Source: Opitutaceae bacterium | GTDB lineage: Bacteria; Verrucomicrobiota; Verrucomicrobiia; Opitutales; Opitutaceae | Length of the DNA: 5,096 bases | Direction of reading: 5' to 3' | Assembly (NCBI GenBank): GCA_031282705.1 | Contig: JAITDF010000572.1 | Span: 1-5,096, forward strand | In this document: one piece after another, positions 5,082 through 5,096 of the stretch | How the letters are laid out: each line of letters starts with the position of its first letter | How positions within the stretch are numbered: the stretch's first letter is position 1 | The notes under the pieces: model-generated | Seen by the model: the letters and a program-made list of their open reading frames with translations, nothing else | Told to the model about the DNA's origin: nothing | The model's database searches: none | Made by a program: the position numbers and the translations under genes

Positions 5082-5096
5082 CAAGAAAAGACAACC

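Noticed and set aside
3681..5084. Minus-strand open frame (467 codons) antisense to leuB
   Set aside because: The product is Gly/Ala/Glu low complexity, a typical shadow of C-ending codons on the other strand; leuB is unambiguous.

Overview
The window is high-GC DNA (about two thirds or more G+C by eye). It most likely comes from a Verrucomicrobiota chromosome, and an Opitutaceae-type bacterium is my best guess. The guess rests on three things: GC-rich dispersed hairpin repeats of a kind I associate with that phylum, an ECF-type sigma factor paired with a YfbK-type von Willebrand A protein, and a segment in that protein resembling the start of Opitutaceae TonB-dependent receptors. No rRNA or marker gene is present, so the taxonomy is inference.

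Layout. Positions 1-433 hold no convincing gene. The first ~105 bases are pyrimidine-rich, and 106-390 carry a dense run of inverted repeats (REP-like). Positions 434-3055 (minus strand) encode an 873-residue single-pass membrane protein. It has a cytoplasmic N-terminus resembling a zinc-less anti-sigma domain, one membrane helix, a charged helical and proline-rich linker, then the YfbK-type N-terminal region, a von Willebrand A domain with an intact MIDAS motif, and the YfbK C-terminal region. Upstream on the same strand, 3145-3684 encodes a short ECF-type sigma-70 family factor (regions 2 and 4 only). An 89-bp CA-rich spacer separates the two genes, which probably form one transcript. A divergent intergenic region (3685-3911) follows, then leuB (3912-5015, plus strand), encoding a complete 3-isopropylmalate dehydrogenase. 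The last ~80 bases contain a terminator-like hairpin oriented for a minus-strand gene beyond the right edge.

How the parts work together. The sigma factor and membrane protein look like a sigma/anti-sigma signalling pair in which the anti-sigma segment is fused to a periplasmic von Willebrand A sensor or adhesion module. The periplasmic linker contains a stretch like the pre-plug or TonB-box region of Verrucomicrobial TonB-dependent receptors, so a FecR/FecA-like signalling logic is a testable idea. leuB is a housekeeping leucine-biosynthesis gene with no evident functional tie to the pair. The most curious local detail is the sigma gene start. The best ribosome-binding site serves an ATG that is one frame off the sigma reading frame and sits directly before a run of seven A. 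This suggests an indel, slippage, or a poorly translated upstream start.
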